DNA from: Alentia gelatinosa
Lineage: Eukaryota; Annelida; Polychaeta; Phyllodocida; Polynoidae
Assembly: GCA_950022655.1 (NCBI GenBank)
Contig: OX465581.1
Coordinates: forward strand, 110,715,125-110,779,124
Length of the DNA: 64,000 nt
Reading direction: 5' to 3'
A model generated the notes under the pieces. The model searched no databases. It was not told the DNA's origin and was given only the letters and a program-made list of their open reading frames with translations. Each line of letters starts with the position of its first letter. Position 1 is the first letter of the stretch. This document shows positions 47,057 to 59,600 of the stretch, piece by piece. The translations under genes and the position numbers were made by a program.

Positions 47057-50000
47057 CTGTAAGGAGCACAAAACAAGACGTCAATCTCTGCTGGCCTAAA
47101 CAATAAAACAATGGAGACAATAGGTATCTTTCTAACATGGTCAATCCCTACACATAGCTGTAAGGATCTGAGTAAAACAGCTCATGTTCAATATACTCCA
47201 ATAGATTCATACAAGCCGTGAAAAAGAAATAAATAAAGCAGGAAATAATTAATATGAGGTACACAGAATAAGAATGTAAAGTAAATACATCAAAATATTC
47301 TATCACCAGACGTTGTTTGTACTTTGTGAATGTTTGCGTTTATCAATATGAAATAAAGACTGTTTTGAAAGATGAAAGAAACTGGGGGCCATCCAGTATG
47401 TACGCACGCACATTTCCTGAAAAATGTGATCCCCTTTCTTGTACATATCGATTAAAGATGGGACGTATGCAAAATGTCCAAAATTGTTTACTCAGTACCC
47501 CCAGGTTACTGGAGAACTTGACCCAAAATGAACTCGACCCATAGTTGTCAGGAGAACTCGACCCGTTTTGGAGAACAAGACCTGCAAATTAACCCGTATC
47601 AGATACCTATGAATAAGACAGTTTGATATAAAAGGAATGGTCTAACTAATTTGTATTTAGACAAATAAACCAGCAGATTTGGAGAATAAGTCCAGTTAGG
47701 TTTAGGGGTAGGGTTAAGGATAGGGTTATGGGTAGGGTTTTCTGTTTCTTATCTTCCCCCAAGAAGACCAACTTTGATGCTAAGTTGTATTAACAAGATA
47801 CTTGATTTCGAAAGATTTAAAAAGGGTCAAGTTTGTTAAGGATCAAGTTTGTCACGGGTCAAGCTCTTATCTGGTTGAGTTTACCAGTATTCCACCCCCT
47901 CAGTGCCTGTACATACTCTATGGATGTCCCCAAAGTGATTTAAGGTAGTCTTTTTTTCATACTGATACTTTACAAAATTGCGGCAAGATAAAATTACAAG
48001 TACTGAATATGTAACTCTAGCCTTTTGAAAGAAAATTAACATACAATGTTTAACCTTAAGATGAAAGTCCAACCAAAGGGAAAGTGACACGGAAGTGAAT
48101 TGACAGTTGTTTAAAAATGAACGATTGTGTCATCGCATCATCAACTTGTTTGTAAACTAAATGTTGCTTGACAAATCGATACATGGATGTCAGTTGAGGT
48201 CACGAAAGAAAGTGGAACTATTTGTATGTGGAATAAACTGCCCCCAGAAAGACTGAGAATTCTTGTCGCGAATTATTCTCAATTTATACTATGTTTGTTA
48301 TATGCAAGACAAAATAATTTTAGAAATGGAAATGAAAACAAGGATTTGCTTGGAAAAGTGGAAAGCTGCCATCTCTTTAGAAGAAGCGATGTTTGATTTG
48401 AAGCAAATAGTTGCTTGTAATTTACCGATCAAAATAAGGCAACTACCATTTAATTACTCCGAGTAACCATACAGTTGAAGTTTTTAAAGTAACTAGCAAT
48501 TTAATTGCTTCGTGTGATCATCAATCGCGCCAAATCTCCATGTTAAGTTTACATTCTCAAAGTATTAAAGTTATATGGTTCAGGGTTAAAAAAATACATA
48601 CAACGAAATGCAGTAAGGCCTAGCTGTAATTTTAGGGGCATATTTATTTATCATGACATTAATAGTGCTGCTGAGGCCAGGCTGATCATACCCACTATTA
48701 TACTATTCAGAGATGTCAGTTGGGGATATGAAAAAAAAGAGTGAATATTTGTCATGTCGAATTCACTGCCTCTGAGAGACTGAGAAAACGTGGAAAACAC
48801 ACCGTTAATGGCCATGGAATGGGGCTGGGGTGTCAGTGGAGGTTTGAACCACTGTTTATTGGTGTAGAATAGGCCTGGTTTATTCTCCCTTTCCTTTTTA
48901 CATAAGAAGTAACAATTTTCATGAACTGAAAGTAAAACAAGGATTTCCTTGGAAAATATGAAAACTGGGTGACTCAGCTAGCTGAGAGTAACTCAAGTGG
49001 AGATCATGATGTGCATCAACCACGTCAAGTTCTTTTTGTCTAAACCGCTACACTAGATGAACCTTCAAACGTGCCACATGGTCCACGAACCAGGCTAAGC
49101 AATAAAGACCCAGTGTCTGGTGTTTAAATCACTGAAGCTCAGATGTACCACCACGCCAGGCCGTTTTTAGGGAACACAATAATATGCATGTAATTGATGT
49201 TGTAGCTACTGAGGCATCAAAGACCCATGGATTAAACTAATTGGGGCGAGTTGTTTGTTAGACACAACCAAAGACCTCTCATAAAGTCAGTGTGTACTAT
49301 CATTTATGAACGTCCACGAGGCATTTCATTACGATTTTTTTTAGTACGTTGTGATGAGAAGTGTTTTCTGCCTCGTATCGTTAGCGGCATTTCATAACGT
49401 GAAAAGAGCCCCCCCCCCCCAAAGCACGGATAAATTGTTAGCTCTTTATTGTTCCACGACACTGAAACGCTATTACAATAACAAAAAGAGATAGGTGAAT
49501 GAAATCTTAAAGGCATCAGCTGGGGATTTTTTAATATCCGTATTTATCCTACCCCTAATAATATACGCCATAGGCTTAACATGGGATTTGTTTATGTCAC
49601 GGGTGTGACATAAAGTGTTGTTTATGCCACTTTCTGATAGTGAAAAAATATAGGAACAGGGTAGGATAAAATCTAGATGCCACTCGTTTGAGTTTGAGCT
49701 TATTTATGCCACTCATTTTGTTGGCTCCGTAATGTCACTCATCTTCGACTCGTGATATTATGGAGCCAACAAAATGCGTGGCATAAATAAACTCAGACTC
49801 AAACTCGTAACGTCTCTTGATATTATCTATTCAGAGGGGTTCTTTATGGCATATTCCAAAACCAAATGAGCAAAATCTAAGTTTTGTTTAGTTTCACCTA
49901 ACACAATAGGTTAAATAGCACCATTTTCATCTGCTTGATTTATATAGGAAATGTACTGAAAAATATGTTTTTCTTTAATTCCCTCAAAAACAAGGACGGT

Positions 50001-53000
50001 GATTTTAGTTCTAAAATCTTAAATGTGTAGCTTTATACATTTACTACATTTTACGGAAGTTTGAAGAAAATGACATGGGTTCTACTATATAAACACAAAT
50101 CTTTAAAATTTCTATATATTCGTTTATTATATCATCATAACATCAATTTCCTAATCAAAAACTAGTGCGGTGACCTTCGATTTTTTAATTAAATATGTGT
50201 TCCACAACACTCTGAGATCACCATATTCAATTTTGAATAAAATTACATAGGTTTTTATTGTCTGATATGCCTTTCATCTTCACTTGCTATGTTATCTTTA
50301 TGATAATCACATATCTGATGATGACAACATCCTATTGATTCCCATTTTGGAAAGCAGGTGCAAGTTCCCGCTAGTGAGGAGTGGACTGGTTGGCTCGATA
50401 AATGTGAACGGTAGCCCCCGCTGAAGAAAAAAAAACACGGCAAAAATAACGGGAAAAAAATACTCCACTAAACAAGCTGGACACGTAATGACCGTGAGTA
50501 GGCTGGGTGGGTATCACGCCGAGTGGGCGTCACCACGTATTGGCGGCGCCACGGACACAGTGCTCATGGGCAGTTCACACTGTGCGTTTTGAGGTACATA
50601 AGTACACCCAGTCTGAGACTGAAGAATTACAACTGGACGTACCGGGTACACCTAGTCCCAGACTGGAGGTACTTTGGAGCACACAGTGATGCAATATGCA
50701 CAGTGTGAACTGCACGCTTCCCACTAGTCTTAGACTGGGTGTACCGGGTACCGGGAAAATTAACATACAATGTTTAACCTTAAGATGAAAGTCCAACCAA
50801 AGGGAAAGTGACACGGAAGTAAATTGACAGTTGTTTAAAAATAAACGATTGTGTTATCGCATCATCAACTTGTTTGTAAACTAAATGTTGCTTGATAAAT
50901 CGATACAGGGATGTCAGTTGGAGTCACGAAAGAAAGTGGAACTATTTGTACGTGGAATAAACTGCCTCAGAGAGACTGAGAATTCTTGTCGCAAATTATT
51001 CTCAATTTGTGGGGGGGGGGGGGGGGATGTCCACCAGGCCCCTCAACTGGAGGTACTTTCGAGCACACAGTGATGCAATATGCACAGTGTGAACTGCACG
51101 CTTCCCGCTAGTCTGAGACTGGATGTACCGGGTACGCCCAGTCTGAGATTGGAGGTACTTTTGAGCACGCACGTGGCAAAATATACAGTGTAAACTGTAC
51201 GCTTCCTGCTAATCTGGGACTGGACGTACCGGGTACTCCCAAACGCGAGCAATTTTTTAATATCTCAGACTGGGTGTACTTAGGTACCTCCAGTCGCAAG
51301 CTTTACCATCACAAGGGGGTGGTTCACACAGATATTCGCACGTACCTTGCGACTGGGTGTACCTCCAGTTTCAAGCGCTGTACCTCCAGTCTCAGACTAG
51401 AGGTATCCGCTCGCAAGCCCCCCAGTCGCACAGTGTGAACCGGCTTTTACTGGTGATGCTCCTGTAGTTACAGTTATCAATGTTGTTTTTTTTTGCTGGC
51501 TTCTGTTTTTCATTGATGGGTACATGGTCAGGACAGACGTGTACAAAATATACACTTTTTGGGCTGACCTTTGATCGAGATAATCACCTGTTAAACCTTG
51601 ATGTATGGGCCTGATGCTTTTGGAGCCAGAAAAGCATTAAAAAAAAACATGGCTTGGGATCTTTTTCCTAGTAGGAATCCAATTCTTTCTGATTTTTATT
51701 TAACCAGAGTGAGAAACAGTGAACATAGTCAAGATGCCATGTTTTTGTGTGCATGTATGTGTGGTCATAAGTGTAACATCACCATTGCAGGCATGTGACT
51801 GAGAAATTGAAAAAAGAAATCATGAAAATCGGTAAAGGGGACTGAGGGCCGCCTAGGGTTGAGGGCCGCCTAGGGCTTCAACAGGGTCGAGGTAGTGCCC
51901 AAAGGGACCCCAGGGGAAGAAGCCCCAATTTGGGCTACTTTAAGTGAATTCGCATTCTTAGCTGAGAGTAAAGTACTGGTTCCACCAGCACGATGTTTTT
52001 TCGTCTCACAAGGTCGTGCTGTGTCTTGTAGCACCTTGCTGCATCTTGAAGAATCGGGATAAATCTTGTAAGATCTGGTCGTACACTAATGCCTATGTAT
52101 ATAGCCCATATTATCGTTCAAAGGGGGCTAATCTTCTGCCATAATTCAACCGGATATTCGCGCACGGTTCATCCCGACCTAGCGAGTCAACAAATCGGCA
52201 ATGATCGGGATATAACTGCACATTCCGGGGGAATCACCACTTTAAATGGCCAGAATAGTGCAAATATTGCTCGCCACCTTTCAAGTTTTGATTCTGCCCT
52301 CCCCCCTAAAGCTGACCCTTAAAAAGCAATTTCTCGGTCTTCCTGTATTACATAATGTGTCTGGAGAATTCATCAAAAGTATCGAGGATCTGTGAAGGTA
52401 GTGTACCCGATACTCACAGGCTAATTGGGGGATTTATTTTATTAATCAATAATATTATACGGGGTGAGATAGAATCAGAAACCCACTCAATGAAAATAAC
52501 TTGGCTTGAACGCCACTTCGTTTGACAATAGAGTAATTTACTCAACCTCGCTTCGTCAATTACTCTGCGGTCAAAATCGGTGGAGTACGGACCAAATTAT
52601 TTTCACCTCGTGAGTTTCCTTTTAAATATCTACAGTATCATATCAATGAAACAAGACAGCATATAGAGAACATTTATGCAGAAACATAGTAAAGAAACAT
52701 TCTAGTAAATATGCTATAACCATTACATTTTGAAGCCCATACATATTACGACAGGAAAGTTTCCTATCTTTAAGTAATAAAAAACGGAAAATAAACATGA
52801 AATAAAACGGACGTCACGCATCATTTCTGTGAACGGAGAGGTCACTTCCTGAATGCCGACTGTGACCACACCACAGAGGTACTGCCGCTGTTGTCGATTA
52901 CGTATTGGTTATCCCCGGTGTCATTACTGTTTATGTACATAGACAAGTCATTATTATTTGTACTGGTTAGTGTGGAGTCAGATCCACTCCCACCAACCTG

Positions 53001-53657
53001 CTGGGATTCCCTCGAGACCTCCAGGTTTCCGGGAAAGCTAGGTCAACCACAGGTCAAACTGTCACCGACTGCCACAACAACCGGTACCCAGATGAAAATC
53101 TCTTATCTATAAACATATGACTATCTCAATACGCCCACTATCACCCAGATGTATCCTTTTATAGGTATGTTTAAACAGTATTGTGATTCATAATCACTAC
53201 CCTTCCGACCATACACTACACCTACATCTCAACAACCATTAGATACTATAATTTCATTTTTTTTTTTTTCAAGGTTGGAACCCGAAGTGCTATTCGTCTC
53301 TTATCTTAAATCTATGATTTTATTTTGTAAAACAAAAAAAGGAGACTTTACATCCTTCCTTTGAATGAAACTGCGTTGTACAACAATTTTTTATAGTAAT
53401 CCACATGTGTCAATTTACGACGTGATTAAATCTATCGACCGTTCTTGTTCGCAGCAATTGCGAAGCGGGTGACAGTTTGAACTGTCACGCTTTTTATAGC
53501 AAAAAAAAAGAAAAAAGTAATCCACATGTATATAACAAAGTGGCGAATATTAAATGAAACTTGAACGATTCTCTAACGCCGATTCCATAACGTCATCTAA
53601 ATCCGGGCTAACAAAGAGTAAATACAGATTGATTTTATTCTAGATGTGTTAACCATG

Positions 53658-53690
<33 letters not shown>

Positions 53691-56600
53691 AACCATGAAA
53701 ATAGTTGATAATAGGCGATGATAACTGCATTCCGAACATATGGAGATATTTTGATGATAGCATCCATTTCTCTGCCCATCAGCGGTATGTATGATGTAAG
53801 CTGTGAGCTCACCTTCTCCGCAGTACCGGAGACTCGGTGAATCCGGCCAGAGCTCACACTCGAACTTAATTCTCTCTCCATTTAAAAGGATATGCTGTAG
53901 ATGACACGAAGTCGTGCCCCCGAAAAATTTGACATTGTTGACATGTGTTTGAACATTGCTTTTAAAGAATGAACTCTTTCCTTCTCAATCATTGACTTTA
54001 CACAAACGGTTAAATGTTGTGTGTCATGCTAATTATATTGTAACTATGTTATATGGGTTTTAAAAAATGTTTCAATTATACTGTATGTTGCTCATAAGTG
54101 CACTGTTGTTATGCCATGTTCTCAACTAAATTATTGATTCATATGGTGTTATTTCCTGGTGACCTTATTACGGCCATCGCAATACCAAACTGTGATCACC
54201 CCATTTGGGGACCGACTTGTTATGCATGCCATTGTTCAATTCTTATTAGGATCACCCTATTTTGATGATCGAAACCTTAGTATAAAAGGCGTTGTAATTC
54301 TGTTCTGTAACACATAACATTCCTGTCCTGAGGAAGGCGCTCATACGCCGAAACGTCGACCAGTTGGAATAAAGTATTTATTGTCAAATTTTGGAGTGGA
54401 CATCGGTCATTACGGGGAGTTTTGAGTTGGATGGGCTTTAAACCACTTTTGGATCTCTCCATTTAAGCACTCCAATGGACTATCTGTACTTATGTCGATC
54501 TGCCTCATGGGGATTTGTATTTAACATATATCAGATTTAAGATTGTGATAGTTCCTTTTCACGTGTTACATTTGTGTCACCTTCAATTTGATATTAGATG
54601 GTCAAATTATGATTATTTTTCTTAATAGATCTAGCATTGGTAAACACTGACTTAGCACTGTGGAGTTTTTCCACATCAAAGGTCACGTGTTAAGTTCTGC
54701 TGCTATGCGTGGATACTATTTGTACTCGTTTATACAATAGACAAGAGGATAATTTGGTCCATACCTGAACGAGTTTGACCACAGAGTAATTCACGAAGCA
54801 AAGCTGAGTGAATTACGTAGCGGTGAAACGGGATGGAGTGTTAACCAAGTTATTTTCACAGAGTGAGTTTCTGGTTTTATTTCACCCCGTATACATGATC
54901 AGGAACATTATTACTTAATGAAATAACTCATCCAATTAGCCATTGGGTACACTACTTTCACGGCTGTGGAGTATGAGTTCCTAATGTTAAGCCTTAAGAG
55001 AAAAATACTGGGGTGAGATAATAATCTCTGCATTAACAGACACCTTTGCTCGGAACAGATCCCTCTTTATTTCAACCTCGGGTAAGCAGACATCCCTCGT
55101 AAGGTAACACTTTGGTCCGGAATGGAGGGTTTCCTCTTAACCAGGGTTCGGCTGTACTTACTTACATTAGAATGATGGACTAAACGGATTACATCATGTT
55201 CTGCCACACCCATATGTCCAAACTATCAAGAAACAATTTCATACAATTGTGTATATGGCGTGATTTGTTTTCGTGGAATAATATCACGAAGCAGAGCTAA
55301 GTGATATCTGTAGCAGAAGACAATGAATGGCATGTAAACAATTACATGAAATTGAGTGACGTTTAGATTTGATCCTACCCTGTCACTTGTTTCTAATTGC
55401 ATATGTTACCTGTGGTATATACATATTATATGACATAAGTCTATGGAGATTTATATGAGGGCAGGGTAAACCCATATACATGAACAATAAGGCGACTACA
55501 AATAGTCTGGAACTCAGCGCTCGGGGTACTGTAGACACTGGTGTTAACACTGTAAAGTAATAAAACGTGTGAGGATCCGGATTTGTACGTTTACAGGAAC
55601 ATCGTTTTATCTTTACTAGATACCTCCAAAACATTCATATAATTACCTTATCTAAGTTGTAAGAGTTATTTTCAGTTCAATTTGGGCACAGGATGGTAGA
55701 CACGAACCCTAGCTTTCGCTTCGACCATGGAATGCTGATGTGATGTTGTCGCATAGCAACACACATAGCAACCTGCATAGCAACACTTGTTGTCGCTTGC
55801 AAACCAGCGGGAAACCGTTGGGAAGAAAACATAGTTAAGCAGAACTGTCTTTAGAAACGTATTTTGAACCACTACGCCATGAGTTTGGATGCGTAGTAAT
55901 CGTCACGAGGCTAGGCCTCGTGACGATTACGAAAGCGGTTCTGTTTTTATCTCACCCCCAACACGGACCTTACAGTCGATTTTAAGCAATAATATAATCA
56001 TGTATTGAATTGTTCAAACAATAGCGTCGGAACTATTGTTGCTGCAGCTGCGGTTCAAACAATGGCGCTGGAACTATTTTCTTTTCCGCGACATTCATTG
56101 GTCGCACCATACATAGATTCTCCGCCACTGCAATGGCAGAGAATTGACACTCTACGTAGGTGAGCGTGGCGTATTTTATTTCAACGTTAACTCAATGGCA
56201 CAACCTGTACCAGGGGTGGGATAACAATTGTTCTCTCATTGCAGTCCCATTTTAAGGTGAATGCCTATGTTTATTCACGTTTTTATTTCCATACTTCGAT
56301 GTTTTCCCGTAATTTGTGTGTAGATTTCCTATTTCAATATAATTGGGTGCCTCTTGTTTATGTACTGCAACATTAACGTTACCGATGTCGAAGTGATATA
56401 AAAAGTTGGCCATTTTGAAATGATGATGCAATCCCTTTTTTTTTACGCTGGAAAACGAACCGTGATTTACTGCACAGTTGTGTAGTACATGGTAGAGAGC
56501 AGCGTGTAGTAATAACGTCACTTACAGCAGTAGGTATTATCGTAAAACTGGATAAGTTTTAATCTTGGCCACCGTATGCCACAACTGGAGTTTGGCAGAG

Positions 56601-59600
56601 TGACTTCATGAGGTGAAGCCGAGTTAAGTCCAGAGCCAAAACTCCAGGAGTGGCATGCGGTGGCCAACATTAAAACGAATCAGGTTTTGATTTTATCCTA
56701 CCCCGTCTCCTCGGTTTTAGAAAATTACGTGATAACAATTCTGTATGCCACTAGTGGCATATAAAAGTCTGTATGCCAGTCAGCGTGGCATACGAAAACT
56801 CAATGGTAAGCCTATGGGATTTGATATTAGGGGTAGGATAAATAGTAACTACATGTACTCACGGAGAGCGTCTTGTCCTGGCTCTCTGCTTCTCGGTGCA
56901 GCAGGCGCGCTCCCTCCACGTCACAGATGCGGTCCTCAGCGCCCTGCACGATCAGCAGCGGGCTCCGCACCTCGTTCAGGTGTTCCTGCAGGTCCTGCAC
57001 CGTGTGTAGCAGGCACAGCCCCCACCTGCCGGCCGTAGACGCGCACGTTAGTGTCGAGACATGGGGTTTATTCATGGAGAGTACGGGAAATGACCAAAAA
57101 CCACGCATCAATGTGATGGTCTCATAGTCTGGTCAATGTATTTAAATGAACGCATGTTTGGTATAGATCGTGAATGACTCATTGATATAGATGTATATCT
57201 GTAATTACTTGCTTGATAGAATTATTATATAAAAACATTATGGTGGTAGACTTAATGTATTATGAACAAGCAGACCATATTCAATAATTTTAAAAAAGAA
57301 TAGAAAATAGACAGGATTTCTGTCACTCGTCATTCCATTTTCATTCCTGTCCTGAAGAATACTTATCCTGCCGAAACGTCGAGAGAAAAGGAATAAAGTG
57401 TTTATTGTTGAAACTATGGAGTGGATATCGTTAGAGTTAGACAGGACCTTACCATAAATCTGATCAATGTCAATTGTTCAATTTTTATGTGAACACTTCA
57501 TTTTTACATACATGCGACCTAATCATTGTTTGACAGTTGATTACAGTTCCAAGTTTGCCTACGTTTCGGCCAGCGATGTGGCCTTCTTCAGGGCTGGATT
57601 AATAATAACTGATAGATAACTGATAGATGATAAGTTCCCTCCTTATATACGCATTTGTAATTAAGGCCATGGTGATATGTTTATTGAGAGTGGGATACTC
57701 ACGCTCAGATATATGCTGCTTAAAGGTTACATAGGTTACATAGAATCTGAGCTTGCTGAAAAATCCTAAGCCTTCACTATCTGAATGCTAACTCTGTGAC
57801 ATTAATAAGGTGCAAATGACCAGATCTTAAACTTAGAGGCGTGCCCAGGTGACCAGGACCAGTCGCCAAAGACTGAAACACTTCATTATCCCACCTCACT
57901 GGTGATTGATATATTTGAACCCTGGCAGTTGTAGAAATGGCAAGTTGGTCGGGCGCCAAGTGTCTCATAGAAAATGACCCATAGACTGAATATAACGCAA
58001 ACATGATTGCGTTTAACAATTCACAATTAAATTGTAATTCTTTTTAAAATGCCAGGCTCATTCATTAATGATGAACATAGCATCTGTTCTTGGTGTTATT
58101 ATACCATGTTGTCTGACAGAGATATATTTTGGCTAGCTTGACTTCATGAGACTGTCAGTGCATCCTCCTAGCTCTGTGATCTGCATGCCGGGCTTTTTAA
58201 CTGTGCCAAACTATCGCTACTTTAATATCAAACTCTGGATTATGTCTTTTAGGAGGATGGTATAATTCTATACCAAAAGAGAGATAATCTGTAGAAATAT
58301 TACAAATAAATTCAGGGTTTACAGTTGGGGTAAGACAAAAATGTTGAAAATTCCCTGAGCCACCTAGCAGATGACTAAGGAACCAACCTAGATATTATGT
58401 TGGTTCCCACTAGACAAACGTGGGGTACCAATGAATCTAAATTTGCTCCATTCTAGCCAATCATATGGCTGGAAATATTGAGTGCGGAGAGTGGACTAGC
58501 TGAGATGTGCATATCTCATAGAGCTCAAAATTTAGGTTGAACAGAACCAATCTCTGAAGAGGATCATTCTATGGTGGCATACAAACGTTTCCGGAAAATT
58601 AAGATAAGAGCAGTTACTTTATCAATAAAATCTGCCATCATTACCTATTACATTTTCTAAATTGTTGGAAAAGTTGAGGGCACTTGCTTGTCATTGGCAA
58701 AAAGGTTGAAAGTCCATTGAAAAGTGGAAGTCTGTAAACCCTGATAATTGATGTTTTGAAATGAAGAAATATGGGAAGGCGATAACCGGAAATAAAGAAA
58801 AAAAAGTAAACCTCTAAAACCTATGCTTATACTGTTGTATATTTTTGTATAAAATCCTACAGGTAGTCTAGTTTTACCTACCCTGTTCTCATGCCGCCAT
58901 GGTATACGAGGGGGTCCTCAGTGTACCTCCGTACCTGCAATATCAATGTGCAACTCTTCAAATAGTAGTATACCATTATATGATAGAGCGTGTGTGGTTG
59001 ACTACGTTTGTCTAATACTTCTTCTCAAAAAGTGGTAGTCATGTAGACTTCTTTCCCTTTTCTCTTTAAGGAAATTAAAAAAGAACTACATATGATGCTT
59101 GGAAAGAGACGTTAAGGCCTGTAAATCGCTTGATGCCCTATGGATCCAGATCCAGATCCTGTATATGGCATATTCAATGTGGTATATCATTTTTAGTTAC
59201 TTCTTTTTTTTGGACTTTAGGAAACACAAGTGTGAATCCTATGCCAGAGAAAGGGCCTGTTTGTAATCAGGGATGTCAGTTGGGTTCAGGGGAAAAAAAG
59301 AAATATTTTCATGTGGATTTTTCTGCCTCAGAGAGACCAGGAAAACTTGGATAATGTGTCGTTGTCGGCCATGGCATGGGGCTTAGTGTCTGTCGGGAGG
59401 TTCAAACCACTTTTTTATTGGCATAAATGAGGCTAAATGAATATCATCTTTGTTTGACACAAGGGAAAGCAATAGAGGGAAACTATGTTCCGGTGAAAGG
59501 AAGTCAAAGTTACGAGGTAAGGCTTGGAAAAATTACTGCCCAAGGCCCTGGCCGCGGGCAGTAATTTTTCCAAGCCTTACCGAGTAATTTTGACTTCCTT

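Larger units (their letters stand above)
47057..56862 (-). other. Last intron of the lipase gene, 9.8 kb of repeats
   Basis: The intron holds a telomere-like patch (47695), 255-bp twin repeats (48031, 50755), hairpin-plus-tail elements (49543, 52396, 54745, 55226, 55885, 56540), an inverted-repeat element (51969), a 33-A run (about 53657) and a ribozyme-like motif (54328). I see no other exon in it. Confidence 0.7.

Noticed and set aside
46843..47103. 86-codon minus-strand open frame as a separate gene
   Set aside because: It is in a different frame from the lipase terminal exon that occupies 46958-47056, so it is a shadow.
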